Below, piece by piece: positions 17,538 to 26,294 of a stretch of 64,000 nucleotides of DNA. Source of the stretch: Yimella sp. cx-51. Its GTDB lineage: Bacteria > Actinomycetota > Actinomycetes > Actinomycetales > Dermatophilaceae. The DNA is taken from contig NZ_CP072113.1 of assembly GCF_017654605.1 (NCBI RefSeq), positions 1,116,001 to 1,180,000 on the forward strand, written 5' to 3'. The first letter of the stretch is position 1. Every line of letters starts with the position of its first letter. The notes under the pieces were generated by a model that made no database searches, was not told where the DNA came from, and saw only the letters and a program-made list of their open reading frames with translations. A program made the translations under genes and the position numbers.

Positions 17538-18503
17538 TCAGGTGAGCCGGATCGACACGTCGCCCCCGGGCTCACCGCGCACCGCCCGTGCCGGGGGCCG
17601 CGCGCCACGGATGGACGCCACCATGTCGACGACCCGCCTGGTGGCTCGCACGTCGTGTGCCCGGAAGACCGTGGCGCCGAGCCAGGTGGCCACCGCCGTC
17701 GCCGCGAGGGTGCCCTCCAAGCGGTCGTCGGCCGGCAGGTCGAGGGTTTCGCCGATGAAGTCCTTGCGCGAGATCGCTTGCAGCACAGGGAATCCCAGCG
17801 ACACAACCTCGGAGGTGGCACGCAGCACGGCCAGTGAGTGGTGGGTGGTCTTGCCGAAGTCCAGTGTCGGGTCGATGAGCACCCTCTCCGCGCTGATCCC
17901 AGCTGCGACGGCGCGCGCGGCACCGTCGCGCAGCGTGCGCACGACCGAGGCGACCACCGCGGCGTCCTCCTCGCCCCGTGTCGCGCCCGCATCGGCGTAC
18001 CGGATGCCAACCGGATCGGTACGTGGCGGGAGGCCACCGGTGTGGGAGACCACGTATCCCGCGTCGAGTTCGGCTGCCACTCCGGCGAGTTCGGGGTCCG
18101 CTCCCGCCCAGGTGTCGTTGATCAGGTCGACATTTCCCCGTGCTGCGCGCGCGACCGAGGAGCGCCAGGTGTCGAGCGAGAGGAGAAGGTCGGGGTGCCG
18201 CTCCCTGGCTGCTGCAAGGAACGGGACGACCCGGTCGATCTCCTCGGAGTCGTCGACCCAGTCACCCTCCTGACCCGCACGCACCCCACCGACGTCCACG
18301 ATGTCGGCACCGGCCTCTACGGCGGCATCGAGTGCTTCGAGCGCTGATTCGAGTGAGCTGTGCCGGTTGCCCGACCAGAAGGAGTCGGAGGTTCGGTTGA
18401 CGATGGCCATGACCGCAGGCTTTGCGGCGTCGAAACGTCGACCGCGCAGGATCAGCGGCGCACTTTCGGCGCAGCCGGGGCGGCAGTGGCGGTCGTCGGA
18501 CAC
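17538..18503 (-). CDS. folP2: Dihydropteroate synthase paralogue (FolP2 type)
   Basis: TIM-barrel protein of 321 residues related to dihydropteroate synthase. It has the NRTSDSFWSGNRH loop in place of the NVTPDSFSDGG of true DHPS, then ADIVDVGGVRAG, LLLSLDTWRSSV, LINDTW and the SRKDFIG pterin loop. The NRT-DSF(Y/W) variant marks the actinobacterial FolP2 group, whose studied mycobacterial member lacks DHPS activity, so a folate role is doubtful. GTG 18503 is chosen because TAGGTT lies exactly seven bases upstream and longer starts run into the divergent gene's promoter. Confidence 0.8.
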   Translation of the reverse strand: MSDDRHCRPGCAESAPLILRGRRFDAAKPAVMAIVNRTSDSFWSGNRHSSLESALEALDAAVEAGADIVDVGGVRAGQEGDWVDDSEEIDRVVPFLAAARERHPDLLLSLDTWRSSVARAARGNVDLINDTWAGADPELAGVAAELDAGYVVSHTGGLPPRTDPVGIRYADAGATRGEEDAAVVASVVRTLRDGAARAVAAGISAERVLIDPTLDFGKTTHHSLAVLRATSEVVSLGFPVLQAISRKDFIGETLDLPADDRLEGTLAATAVATWLGATVFRAHDVRATRRVVDMVASIRGARPPARAVRGEPGGDVSIRLT

Positions 18504-18516
18504 AACGGCAAACCTA
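18504..18516 (-). promoter_or_regulatory. Leaderless promoter -10 (TAGGTT) of folP2
   Basis: On the minus strand TAGGTT (18516-18511) ends seven bases before GTG 18503, with no ribosome-binding site. This is the arrangement of a leaderless actinobacterial transcript. Confidence 0.5.
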
Positions 18517-18539
18517 CCCGGCGCACGACGACGGTTGGT

Positions 18540-18552
18540 TACTGTCGAGTAC
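18540..18552 (+). promoter_or_regulatory. Leaderless promoter -10 (TACTGT) of the AidB-like gene
   Basis: TACTGT at 18540-18545 ends seven bases before ATG 18553 and there is no Shine-Dalgarno sequence. It is divergent from the folP2 promoter only 24 bases away. Confidence 0.5.
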
Positions 18553-20208
18553 ATGAGCGTCGACCCCTTCCAGCGCATCCCCGCCAATCAGGCCGAGCCT
18601 CTCGTCGGTCACCACGCCGTCCGAGGCGACCAGGCTCTCGTCTCGGCCGTCCGAGCGCAGGCTGGCGCGCAGGCGGACGAACTGCTGGCCTCGCTCGACG
18701 ACCTCGGCCTCGAAGCGGGCACCGCCGACACCCGTGAACACGGGATGCTCGCGAATGAGCACGGACCGGTGCTGCGCACCGTCGACCGGTTCGGCCATCG
18801 CATCGACGAGGTCGACTTCCACCCGAGTTGGCACCACATGCTGACCCGTGGGATCGCCCATGGCCTGGGCGCTACCGCGTGGACCAGCGACGAGCCGCTA
18901 CCTCACCTACGGCGCGCGGCCGGTTATGTCGCCTGGACCCCACTGGAACCAGGCCACGGCTGCCCGATGACGATGACCTATGCGGCCGTCCCGGCGTTGC
19001 GTGCCGACGATGCACTCGCGAAGGAGTGGACCGACGGACTCGCTTCTCGCACTTACGATTTCGGCCTGCGTGAGCCGCACGGCAAAGCCGGCCTGCTCGC
19101 GGGCATGGGCATGACCGAGAAGCAGGGCGGCTCGGACGTCCGCACCAATGTGACCAGAGCCGATCGTCAGTCGGACGGTTCGTACCGGCTCACCGGCCAC
19201 AAGTGGTTCACCTCGGCCCCGATGAACGACCTGTTCCTGGTGCTCGCCCAGGCACCGGACGGACTGAGTTGTTTCCTGCTGCCCCGCATCTGCCCGGACG
19301 GCAGCCGCAATCCGGTGCACATCGTCCGGCTCAAGGACAAGCTCGGCAACCGCTCGAACGCCTCGACTGAGTTGGATTTCCACGGCGCCTACGCGCAGCG
19401 CCTCGGGGACGAGGGCAAGGGGGTGCGCACCATCATCGAGATGGTCGCGGCCACCCGGCTCGACTGCGTGCTCGGTTCTGCGTCGTTGATGCGCAGGGCG
19501 GTGGCCGAGGCGTCGTGGCACGTCTCCCAACGGGCCGCCTTCGGTGCGACCTTGCTCGACCAACCGGCGATGACGAACGTGATCGCCGATCTCGCCCTCG
19601 ACAGCGAAGCCGCGACGCACCTTGCCCTGCGGCTGGCCCGCGCCGTCGAACAACCGCACGACGAACACGAAATGGCACTGCGTCGGATGGCCCTGCCGCT
19701 GGCGAAGTTCTGGGTGTGCAAGCGCACACCCACCGTGACCGTCGAGGCCATGGAATGTCTCGGTGGCAACGGCTACGCCGAGGAATCAGGCATGCCGCTG
19801 CTGGTGCGCGAGTCACCGCTCAACTCGATCTGGGAGGGCAGCGGCAATGTCAACGCCCTCGACCTGCTGCGGGTGCTCGCCAAATCGCCCGACGCGGTGC
19901 AGGCCTGGCGCGCAGAAGTGGGCCGAGCGGCGGGTAGTCATGCCGCGCTCGACACCGCCGTCGCCGATGTGTTGAACGACCTCGTCGGCGCTGCCCGCGA
20001 TCTGGAAGCTGCACAAGGACAGGCGCGCTCGCTGACCTCGCGGATGGCGGTGCTGCTGCAGGCGGCACTGCTCGTGCAGCACTCAACCTCGGAAGTCGCC
20101 GATGCTTTCGTTGCCAGCCGGATCGCGGGGGAGTGGGACGGGGTCCACGGCACGCTGCCGGCGTCCGCGGACATCCGGGCCATCGCCCGGCGCGCGCTCC
20201 CGGCCTGA
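18553..20208 (+). CDS. AidB-like acyl-CoA dehydrogenase family flavoprotein
   Basis: FAD protein of 551 residues in the AidB branch of acyl-CoA dehydrogenases; E. coli AidB binds DNA and is part of the alkylation response, while catalytic activity of the branch is low. Seen here: the AidB-type N-terminal region (EVDFHPSWHHMLTRGIAHGL), GMGMTEKQGGSDVRTN flavin loop, LTGHKWFTSAPMNDLFLVL and ECLGGNGYAEESGMPLLVRE. Length and the long C-terminal helical part fit AidB rather than ordinary 380-residue dehydrogenases. It is monocistronic, ending in a 63-bp hairpin repeat. Confidence 0.85.
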   Translation: MSVDPFQRIPANQAEPLVGHHAVRGDQALVSAVRAQAGAQADELLASLDDLGLEAGTADTREHGMLANEHGPVLRTVDRFGHRIDEVDFHPSWHHMLTRGIAHGLGATAWTSDEPLPHLRRAAGYVAWTPLEPGHGCPMTMTYAAVPALRADDALAKEWTDGLASRTYDFGLREPHGKAGLLAGMGMTEKQGGSDVRTNVTRADRQSDGSYRLTGHKWFTSAPMNDLFLVLAQAPDGLSCFLLPRICPDGSRNPVHIVRLKDKLGNRSNASTELDFHGAYAQRLGDEGKGVRTIIEMVAATRLDCVLGSASLMRRAVAEASWHVSQRAAFGATLLDQPAMTNVIADLALDSEAATHLALRLARAVEQPHDEHEMALRRMALPLAKFWVCKRTPTVTVEAMECLGGNGYAEESGMPLLVRESPLNSIWEGSGNVNALDLLRVLAKSPDAVQAWRAEVGRAAGSHAALDTAVADVLNDLVGAARDLEAAQGQARSLTSRMAVLLQAALLVQHSTSEVADAFVASRIAGEWDGVHGTLPASADIRAIARRALPA

Positions 20209-20219
20209 CGCCGACTTCC

Positions 20220-20282
20220 CACAAACCGGACGCAAATCGCACACTTTTCGACCGAAAGTGTGCGATTTGCGTCCGGTTTGTG
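20220..20282. repeat. 63-bp hairpin repeat, copy 1
   Basis: Perfect 28-bp inverted repeat (20220-20247 with 20255-20282) around a 7-base loop. The outer 17 bases of each arm, CACAAACCGGACGCAAA and its complement, are identical in all three copies in the window. It lies 11 bases after the stop of the AidB-like gene and 37 bases before the end of the convergent DUF559 gene, so it may also terminate transcription both ways. Confidence 0.9.
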
Positions 20283-20319
20283 CGGAGTTGAGGGGTGCGA
20301 GGAGGAACTCACGCACCAA

Positions 20320-21249
20320 TCAGGAGGCTTCCAGTCGTCGTGAAAGTGCACGCTCTCGATTCCTCAGGACGCGCCGAACGAAGTGTTCCCGCGTCAGGTA
20401 GAGATCGTCGCCAGTCGCCTGCGTGACGATGTAACCGAGTGCGGCAAGGTCATCGAAGCGCGCGACGTCGCGGCGCCACACCTTCTGGTCGGTTCGATGA
20501 CCGTCACCTTGATACTCAAACACCATTCCCAGTTGTCGATCGAGCAAGTCGACGCGGGCCACGAACTCACCGGCGTTGGTCACGATGTCGGCGTTGACTT
20601 CAAGGTCGTCAACACCGACCTCGTTCAGGAGTGTTCGTAAGTCCGTTTCAGGGGGTGAGGCGACGTGTTCGCGCACGAGCGGGAGTGCTTCGCGAAGCTT
20701 CTGGACCCCCGTGCACGACATCCATCGATGTACCCCGATAGCGAGATCGTCCAGGCTTCCGTGGGTGAACGAGCGATGCCGACCGACGTAGTCGTCGTTG
20801 TCGCTGATGATCGCGTCGCCGATCCGCACGAGCTCGCCGACACTGCATTCGCGTGCCAGCAGAGCCCACGTCAGCGCGGGGGCGGTGAGAGTCAGACCGT
20901 CGAATTCGATGAGACTGAACGCATGCTCGCCGACCACGCGTGATGCCACGCCCCGCCCTCGGGGCCGAAGGCTGTCTATTCCGACAGCTAGGTGAACTGT
21001 GTCGTTCGATTGCAGACGAGTCGGCAACGGGAGTCCATAGACGGCGGCCGCACTCGGGCCGGCAATAGCAACTCCCGGCCGAAGGAGTGGTCGGTACGCG
21101 CGAGCTACGTCCGCTAGATCTTGAAGCGTGCACGAGGTTCGCGCTCCGTGGAACGGCGCCGAGTAGGCGCTCGAGTTCAAGTGACGTGTCGACAAGCCGG
21201 CGGCCCGTCCGTCGCGGGTGCGGAATTCGGTGGGGCCGTTCTGGTGCAT
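20320..21249 (-). CDS. DUF559/Vsr-fold endonuclease-like protein with AbiEi-like N-domain
   Basis: A 309-residue protein. The N-terminal part (RPLLRPGVAIAGPSAAAVYGLPLP, HLAVGIDSLRPRGRGV) matches the AbiEi-antitoxin-like region common in actinobacterial hypothetical proteins. The C-terminal ~110 residues have the DUF559/very-short-patch-repair nuclease pattern: an acidic ETDLRTLL, RVDLLDRQLGMVFEYQGDGH with Asp and Glu-x-Gln, then RRDVARFDDLAALGYIV. This is a PD-(D/E)xK-type core, but activity is not shown for the family. ATG 21249 is favoured; the frame extends to 21339 inside a hairpin repeat, which is unlikely to be coding. The gene is bracketed by hairpin copies 1 and 2. Confidence 0.72.
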   Translation of the reverse strand: MHQNGPTEFRTRDGRAAGLSTRHLNSSAYSAPFHGARTSCTLQDLADVARAYRPLLRPGVAIAGPSAAAVYGLPLPTRLQSNDTVHLAVGIDSLRPRGRGVASRVVGEHAFSLIEFDGLTLTAPALTWALLARECSVGELVRIGDAIISDNDDYVGRHRSFTHGSLDDLAIGVHRWMSCTGVQKLREALPLVREHVASPPETDLRTLLNEVGVDDLEVNADIVTNAGEFVARVDLLDRQLGMVFEYQGDGHRTDQKVWRRDVARFDDLAALGYIVTQATGDDLYLTREHFVRRVLRNRERALSRRLEAS

Positions 21250-21314
21250 CGATTGATGATGCTGCGCTGTGGTGCGCTCTGCCGTTATCCACAGGAAGGT
21301 GGCGTGGAGGTGCC

Positions 21315-21377
21315 CACAAACCGGACGCAAACAGCACACTTCCGAAGCGAATCTGAGCGTTTTGCGTCCGGTTTGTG
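21315..21377. repeat. 63-bp hairpin repeat, copy 2 (diverged core)
   Basis: Same length and the same 17-base ends (21315-21331 and 21361-21377) as copy 1. The inner 29 bases keep GCACACTT on the left but the right half has diverged, so the inner stem is broken. It lies 65 bases upstream of the DUF559 start and upstream of the proS promoter. Confidence 0.88.
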
Positions 21378-21440
21378 GTCGGAGGAGGTCGCGGGTGCGG
21401 CACCGAACTCACGCGGATTCGGGCGGGGACGCCGGGCGGA

Positions 21441-21446
21441 TAGGCT
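21441..21446 (+). promoter_or_regulatory. -10 element (TAGGCT) of proS
   Basis: TAGGCT 45 bases before GTG 21492 fits a leadered transcript; GGAGA at 21479-21483 supplies the ribosome-binding site eight bases from the GTG. No clear -35. Confidence 0.45.
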
Positions 21447-21491
21447 TGGCGGGCCCTGAGCACATCCCGCGACACCCTGGAGATCAAACCC

Positions 21492-23249
21492 GTGGCCATG
21501 CGTATGTCGACCCTGTTCCTGCGGACCCTGCGCGAGGACCCGGCCGATGCGGAACTGCCGGGCCACAAACTGCTGGTGCGCGCCGGTTACATCCGCCGTG
21601 CTGCGCCCGGCATCTACACCTGGTTGCCGCTCGGTCTGAAGGTGCGGGCCAAGGTCGAGGGCATCATCCGCGAGGAGATGAACAGGATCGGTGCGCAGGA
21701 GGTGCAGTTCCCCGCGCTTCTGCCGCGCGAGCCCTACGAGGCGACCGGCCGCTGGACCGAATACGGCCCCAACCTCTTCCGGCTGCAGGACCGCCGCGAG
21801 ACCGACATGCTGCTCGGCCCCACGCACGAGGAGATGTTCACCATCACGGTGAAGGACATGTACTCCTCGTACAAGGACCTCCCGCTCTCGCTCTACCAGA
21901 TCCAGAACAAGTACCGCGACGAGGCGCGTCCCCGGGCGGGCATCCTGCGCGGGCGTGAGTTCATCATGAAGGACTCCTATTCTTTCGACGTCTCCGCCGA
22001 AGGGCTGCAGAAGTCCTACGACGCCCACCGGGACGCCTACATCAAGATCTTCCAGCGCCTCGGGTTCGAGTACGTCATCGTGCACGCCGACTCCGGTGCG
22101 ATGGGTGGCTCTGCGTCCGAGGAGTTCCTCGCGGTGAGCGAGCACGGTGAAGACACCTTCGTTCGTGACGAGACCGGGTACGCCGCCAATGTCGAAGCCG
22201 TCGAGATCCCGCAGGCGAAGCCGGTCGAGATCACGGCTGGTGCGGCGCATGTCGAGGACACCCCCGACACCCCGACCATCGAGACTCTCGTGGCCGCGCT
22301 CAACGCCGACCACGCCCACGGCGACGGCCGGGAGTGGACCGCCGCCGACACGCTCAAGAACGTGCTGGTCATGTTGGTGCACCCTGACGGCACCCGCGAA
22401 CCGCTGGCGATCGGTGTGCCCGGAGACCGCGAGGTCGACGCCAAGCGCCTCGAGGTGAAGGTCGCCCCCGCTGATGTCGAAGCCTTCGAGGAGAGCGATT
22501 TCAAGCGCTACCCGATGCTTGCCAAGGGATACATCGGTCCCGGCGTGCTCGGCGAGGAGAAGAGCAGCGGCATCCGCTACCTGCTAGACCCCAGCATCGC
22601 CGAGGGCAGCGCCTGGGTGACCGGCGCCGACGAGCACGGCAAACACGTGCTCGACCTGGTGTACGGACGCGATTTCACCGCCGACGGCACCATCCAGGCA
22701 GCACAGCTGCGCGAGGGCGATCTGGGCCCGAACGGCGTCGGCCTGACCCTCGCCCGCGGCGTCGAGATGGGCCACATCTTCCAACTCGGCACCAAGTACG
22801 CCGAAGCGCTCGGCCTGAAGGTGCTCGACGAGAACGGCAAGCTCGTGACCGTCACGATGGGCTCCTACGGCGTCGGTGTCACCCGCGCCGTCGGGATGAT
22901 CGCCGAGGACAACCTCGATGAGTACGGCCTCATCTGGCCGCGCGAGATCGCGCCAGCGGACGTCCACGTGGTCGCCACCGGCAAGGACGACGCCGTCTTC
23001 GTCAAGGCCGCCGAACTCGTCGCGCAACTGGAGACCGAAGGCCTCGAGGTGATCTTCGACGACCGACCCAAGGTCTCGCCCGGGGTGAAGTTCAAGGACG
23101 CCGAGCTCATCGGGGTGCCCACGATCCTGGTGGTCGGCAAGGGCCTGGAGCAGGGAAATGTCGAGGTCAAGGACCGCCGCAGCGGAGACCGACGCGAGGT
23201 GCCTGTTGACGACGCCGTCGCCGAGGTGCTGCGCGAGGTCCGCGCCTGA
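21492..23249 (+). CDS. proS: Prolyl-tRNA synthetase (bacterial type, with editing domain)
   Basis: Charges tRNA-Pro. The 585-residue class II synthetase has motif 1 near [22 protein letters not shown], motif 2 in [23 protein letters not shown] (quoted in part), an inserted editing domain between about residues 225 and 405, motif 3 [13 protein letters not shown] and a C-terminal anticodon-binding domain ([15 protein letters not shown]). Length and the insertion mark the bacterial form. GTG 21492 is favoured by ribosome-binding-site spacing; ATG 21498 and ATG 21504 are alternatives. Confidence 0.95.
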   Translation: MAMRMSTLFLRTLREDPADAELPGHKLLVRAGYIRRAAPGIYTWLPLGLKVRAKVEGIIREEMNRIGAQEVQFPALLPREPYEATGRWTEYGPNLFRLQDRRETDMLLGPTHEEMFTITVKDMYSSYKDLPLSLYQIQNKYRDEARPRAGILRGREFIMKDSYSFDVSAEGLQKSYDAHRDAYIKIFQRLGFEYVIVHADSGAMGGSASEEFLAVSEHGEDTFVRDETGYAANVEAVEIPQAKPVEITAGAAHVEDTPDTPTIETLVAALNADHAHGDGREWTAADTLKNVLVMLVHPDGTREPLAIGVPGDREVDAKRLEVKVAPADVEAFEESDFKRYPMLAKGYIGPGVLGEEKSSGIRYLLDPSIAEGSAWVTGADEHGKHVLDLVYGRDFTADGTIQAAQLREGDLGPNGVGLTLARGVEMGHIFQLGTKYAEALGLKVLDENGKLVTVTMGSYGVGVTRAVGMIAEDNLDEYGLIWPREIAPADVHVVATGKDDAVFVKAAELVAQLETEGLEVIFDDRPKVSPGVKFKDAELIGVPTILVVGKGLEQGNVEVKDRRSGDRREVPVDDAVAEVLREVRA

Positions 23250-23260
23250 TCGGCGAGTCG

Positions 23261-23992
23261 ATGCCACAGCCGCAGCGGGAGCCGATCGAGGCCGTCATCT
23301 TCGACTGGGGTGGCACCCTCACGCCCTGGCACGGCGACATCGACCACCACCGGGAGTGGCTGGTCTACGCCCAGGCCTGGGGCGCGCACGACCCGGCAGC
23401 GATGGCCACCCGCATCGAGCGCGCCTGTGCCCAGGCATGGGCACGCTCGCGCACGGATCACACCAGTGCCACGGTCGAGAGCATCCTCGCCGACGCCGAG
23501 ATCGACCACCTCGACGAGCGGCATACCGCGGCGCTCGAGGCGCATCTCGATTTCTGGGACGAGCACACCTACACCGACCCCCTCGTCGCACCGCTGTGGG
23601 AGTGGTTGCGCAGCAACGGGATTCGGGTGGGTGTGTTGTCGAACACCGTCTGGTCACGCGAGCATCACCGCTCGATCTTCGAGCGGGACGGCGTCCTGCA
23701 TCTCATCGACGCCGACGTGTACTCCAGTGAGATCGAGTGGTCCAAGCCGCATCCGGAGGCCTTCAGGGAAGCAGCCCGCGCCGTGGGCGTTGCACCGCAG
23801 CGCTGCGTGTACGTGGGCGATCGTCCGTTCGAGGACGTTCACGGCAGCAAGAGCGTCGGCATGCGGTCGATCCTGGTGCCGCACAGTGACATCCCGGTGG
23901 AGCAACAGGTCGAGACCGACGCGGTGCCGGACGCCGTGGTGCACGACCTGAGCGAGATCACCCAGCACATCGAACGCTGGCGTCATGGATGA
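23261..23992 (+). CDS. HAD-superfamily hydrolase with a DWGGT active-site variant
   Basis: A 243-residue haloacid-dehalogenase-like protein. Motif I reads VIFDWGGTLT: the nucleophile Asp is present, but the second Asp of the classic DxDx(T/V) is Gly. Motif II is VGVLSNT, motif III Lys is in EWSKPHPEAF and motif IV is VYVGDRPFEDVHGSK. The cap (residues ~20-105) is all-helical, as in subfamily IA. Loss of the general-acid Asp is seen in some HAD groups and may mean altered or weak phosphatase activity. It starts 11 bases after proS and overlaps the next gene by 8 bp. Confidence 0.8.
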   Translation: MPQPQREPIEAVIFDWGGTLTPWHGDIDHHREWLVYAQAWGAHDPAAMATRIERACAQAWARSRTDHTSATVESILADAEIDHLDERHTAALEAHLDFWDEHTYTDPLVAPLWEWLRSNGIRVGVLSNTVWSREHHRSIFERDGVLHLIDADVYSSEIEWSKPHPEAFREAARAVGVAPQRCVYVGDRPFEDVHGSKSVGMRSILVPHSDIPVEQQVETDAVPDAVVHDLSEITQHIERWRHG

Positions 23993-24773
23993 CATTTCCA
24001 CCACCGTTTTCGTCCTGCTCGTCATCGCCGCACTGACGGCTGGCTGGGTCGACTCGGTCGTTGGCGGCGGCGGGCTCGTGCAATTGCCAGCCCTGCTGAT
24101 CGCCTTCCCGACCGCGGCACCAGTGCATCTGCTCGCCACCAACAAGATGGCGTCGGTGGCAGGGACGACAGTCAGTAGCGCCACCTACTGGCGGCGAGTG
24201 CGTCCTGACCCGAAAACCGCTCTGGCACTGGCGATTCCAGCGTTCGCGGGCTCGTTGCTCGGTGCGCTCATCGCCTCGCACCTGCCCCGCAGTTCGTTCA
24301 ACCCGATCATCCTGGTCGCGCTGATCACCGTGATGATCTACACCCTGGCCAAGCCAGCCATGGGGCAGGCCACCAACCTGCGCTTCACCGGACGCAAGCA
24401 CGTCGGGCTGGCGGCTGCAGCTGGCTTCGTGATCGGGGTCTACGACGGGGCGCTCGGGCCGGGCACCGGTTCGTTCCTGGTGTTCGCGATGGTCGGGCTG
24501 CTCGGCTACGCCTTCCTGGAGGCCTCCGCCAAGGCGAAGCTCGCCAACCTGGCCACCAACCTCGCGTCCCTGGTCATCTTCATCCCGCAGGGCGCCGGCT
24601 TCTGGAAACTTGGCCTGGCGATGGCGGCGGCCAACATGACCGGCGGCTACCTGGGTGCGCGCACCGCAGTGGCCAAGGGGGCCGCCTTCGTCCGTTGGGT
24701 CTTCGTGATCGTGGTGAGCGCGTTCATCCTGCGCATCAGCTACGACGTCGCCACGCAGTTCGGACTGCTGTGA
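23985..24773 (+). CDS. TauE/SafE (TSUP) family sulfite/organosulfonate exporter-like membrane protein
   Basis: A 262-residue membrane protein with about eight hydrophobic helices and the two TSUP repeats: WVDSVVGGGGLVQLPALL in the first half and GVYDGALGPGTGSFLVFAMV in the second. Members export sulfite, sulfoacetate or other anions. The sulfite reductase operon lies about 4 kb away, which is suggestive but not proof of a sulfur role. The start overlaps the HAD gene's 3' end. Confidence 0.8.
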   Translation: MDDISTTVFVLLVIAALTAGWVDSVVGGGGLVQLPALLIAFPTAAPVHLLATNKMASVAGTTVSSATYWRRVRPDPKTALALAIPAFAGSLLGALIASHLPRSSFNPIILVALITVMIYTLAKPAMGQATNLRFTGRKHVGLAAAAGFVIGVYDGALGPGTGSFLVFAMVGLLGYAFLEASAKAKLANLATNLASLVIFIPQGAGFWKLGLAMAAANMTGGYLGARTAVAKGAAFVRWVFVIVVSAFILRISYDVATQFGLL

Positions 24774-24882
24774 CCAGGCCAGTCGACAGTGGCTTCGCGC
24801 ACCCAGCGTTGGTAGGTGGAACGAGGCAGGCGCCGCCGCTGTCGTACGTTGATCACCGGACCGCGAACCGAAGGAAACATCC

Positions 24883-25356
24883 GTGACTGTGACTGCGAAA
24901 CCCACCGGCCAGTGGAAGGACTGGGTCGGTCTGGTGTGCCGGCTGGTGCTGGGTGGCGTGATGCTCGCGGCAGGCATCCCCAAGGCGATGAACATCGCCG
25001 AGTCCCAGCAGGCGACCCGCGCCTACCAATTGCTGCCCTACGAACTCGCGAATGCCTGGGGCATGGTGATGCCCTTCGTTGAGGTGGTCATCGGGGTGCT
25101 GTTGATCATCGGCCTGAAGACGCGGCTCGCGGCGATCATCGGTGCGCTGCTGATGCTCGCCTTCGTGATCGGGATCATCTCGGTGTGGGCCCGCGGCATC
25201 AAGATCGACTGCGGTTGCTTCGGCGGCGGCGGGCCGGTGGACGATCCGAAGTACGGCCAGGAATTGCTGCGTGACGGTGCGCTCCTGCTTACCGCTTTGT
25301 GGCTGGCGATCCGTCCCCGCACGAAGTTCTCCCTCGACGCGCGACTGTTCGGCTGA
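24883..25356 (+). CDS. MauE/DoxX-family membrane protein
   Basis: A 157-residue four-helix membrane protein: VCRLVLGGVMLAAGIPKAMN, VMPFVEVVIGVLLIIGLKT, AALLMLAFVIGI-type and LLLTALWLAI segments, with the MauE cysteine motif KIDCGCFGGGG between helices 3 and 4. MauE-type proteins are linked to delivery of electrons for periplasmic disulfide chemistry. The DsbA-like gene follows at once, supporting a redox pair. GTG 24883 has GAAGGA seven bases upstream. Confidence 0.8.
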   Translation: MTVTAKPTGQWKDWVGLVCRLVLGGVMLAAGIPKAMNIAESQQATRAYQLLPYELANAWGMVMPFVEVVIGVLLIIGLKTRLAAIIGALLMLAFVIGIISVWARGIKIDCGCFGGGGPVDDPKYGQELLRDGALLLTALWLAIRPRTKFSLDARLFG

Positions 25357-25386
25357 ACCCTGGTCGTCCCACGAAGGAGGGACGCT

Positions 25387-25392
25387 TAGGCT
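25387..25392 (+). promoter_or_regulatory. -10 element (TAGGCT) before the DsbA-like gene
   Basis: TAGGCT 38 bases before ATG 25431, followed by an AAAGGA ribosome-binding site. It suggests the redox gene can be transcribed apart from the MauE-like gene. Confidence 0.4.
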
Positions 25393-25430
25393 GAACTCCG
25401 ACAGACCCAATCCCCTGCAAAGGACCCCGC

Positions 25431-26189
25431 ATGCCCCGTCCCGATGCGTCCGCCAAGCTCGCTGCCAGCAAGCCGAAGGACAACAGCAAGCTCAACCTCA
25501 TCATCAGCGTCGTGCTGGTGGGACTGCTGGTCATCGGTGGTTTCACCGCGGTGATCCTGACGCGCGGTTCGGGCAGCACCGACGCGGTCGGTCCGGCCGG
25601 CTCGCAGGCCGAGGGCAATGGCGTGCTCGCGTACGCGGGCAAGGCCAAGGCCGGCGTGCCCGATGTGCAGTTGTACGTCGACTACCAGTGCCCGATCTGC
25701 AACAACTTCGAGCAGGCCAACGGTGGCCAGATGATGCAGATGGCGCAGGCCGGCGAGATCAAGCTGACCATCCACGTGATGTCCTTCCTGGACAAGAACC
25801 TCGGCAACAATTCCTCGGCCCAGGCCGCCAACGCGGCCTTCTGTGCCGCCGATGCGGGCCTCATGCCGGAGTTCCACACCGAGCTGTTCAAGAGGCAGCC
25901 CACCAAGGAAGGCGACGGTTACCCGACGTCCGTCTACGCGCAGGTGGCACAGCAGGTGGGCATCAAGGGCGCAGCGCTCAACACCTTCAACAAGTGTGTT
26001 TCGGATGCGAAGTACGCCAAGTACGTGGAGGCCACTGAGGTGCGTTCGGGTAAGAACGGGGTCACCGGCACCCCGACCGTCATCATCAACGGCAAGAGCT
26101 CCAGCGACGACAAGCAGATGTTCAACTCGCTCGTGCAGACGCCCAACAGCTTCCGCAGCATCGTGGAGCAGAACGCCAAGAAGAGCTGA
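25431..26189 (+). CDS. Membrane-anchored DsbA-like thiol:disulfide oxidoreductase
   Basis: A 252-residue extracytoplasmic thioredoxin-fold protein. A basic N-terminus of 22 residues precedes one anchor helix (LIISVVLVGLLVIGGFTAVIL). The catalytic CxxC is CPIC in VDYQCPICNNFEQ, near residue 87, and the cis-proline loop is GTPTVIING near residue 215. Two further cysteines (AAFCAADAG and FNKCVSDA) may form a structural disulfide, as in actinobacterial DsbA. Probably oxidises or isomerises secreted proteins, with the MauE-like protein as redox partner. Confidence 0.88.
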   Translation: MPRPDASAKLAASKPKDNSKLNLIISVVLVGLLVIGGFTAVILTRGSGSTDAVGPAGSQAEGNGVLAYAGKAKAGVPDVQLYVDYQCPICNNFEQANGGQMMQMAQAGEIKLTIHVMSFLDKNLGNNSSAQAANAAFCAADAGLMPEFHTELFKRQPTKEGDGYPTSVYAQVAQQVGIKGAALNTFNKCVSDAKYAKYVEATEVRSGKNGVTGTPTVIINGKSSSDDKQMFNSLVQTPNSFRSIVEQNAKKS

Positions 26190-26214
26190 CTCTTCGCGTT
26201 CTCCCAACTCGGGA

Positions 26215-26247
26215 CGAACCCCCGGCGCGACCTGCGACGGGGGTTCG
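26215..26247 (+). terminator. Hairpin terminator after the DsbA-like gene
   Basis: Arms 26215-26224 and 26238-26247 give a 10-bp stem with a 13-base loop, 25 bases after the stop; it may also serve the convergent kinase gene ending at 26295. Confidence 0.65.
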
Positions 26248-26294
26248 CCTGCGTCTGTGACCAGAAGATCGGTTGCCCGGCAGGTCTGCCGGTC

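Noticed and set aside
21250-21339. N-terminal extension of the DUF559 protein to ATG 21339
   Set aside because: It would translate part of hairpin repeat copy 2; the internal ATG 21249 leaves the recognisable domains intact.
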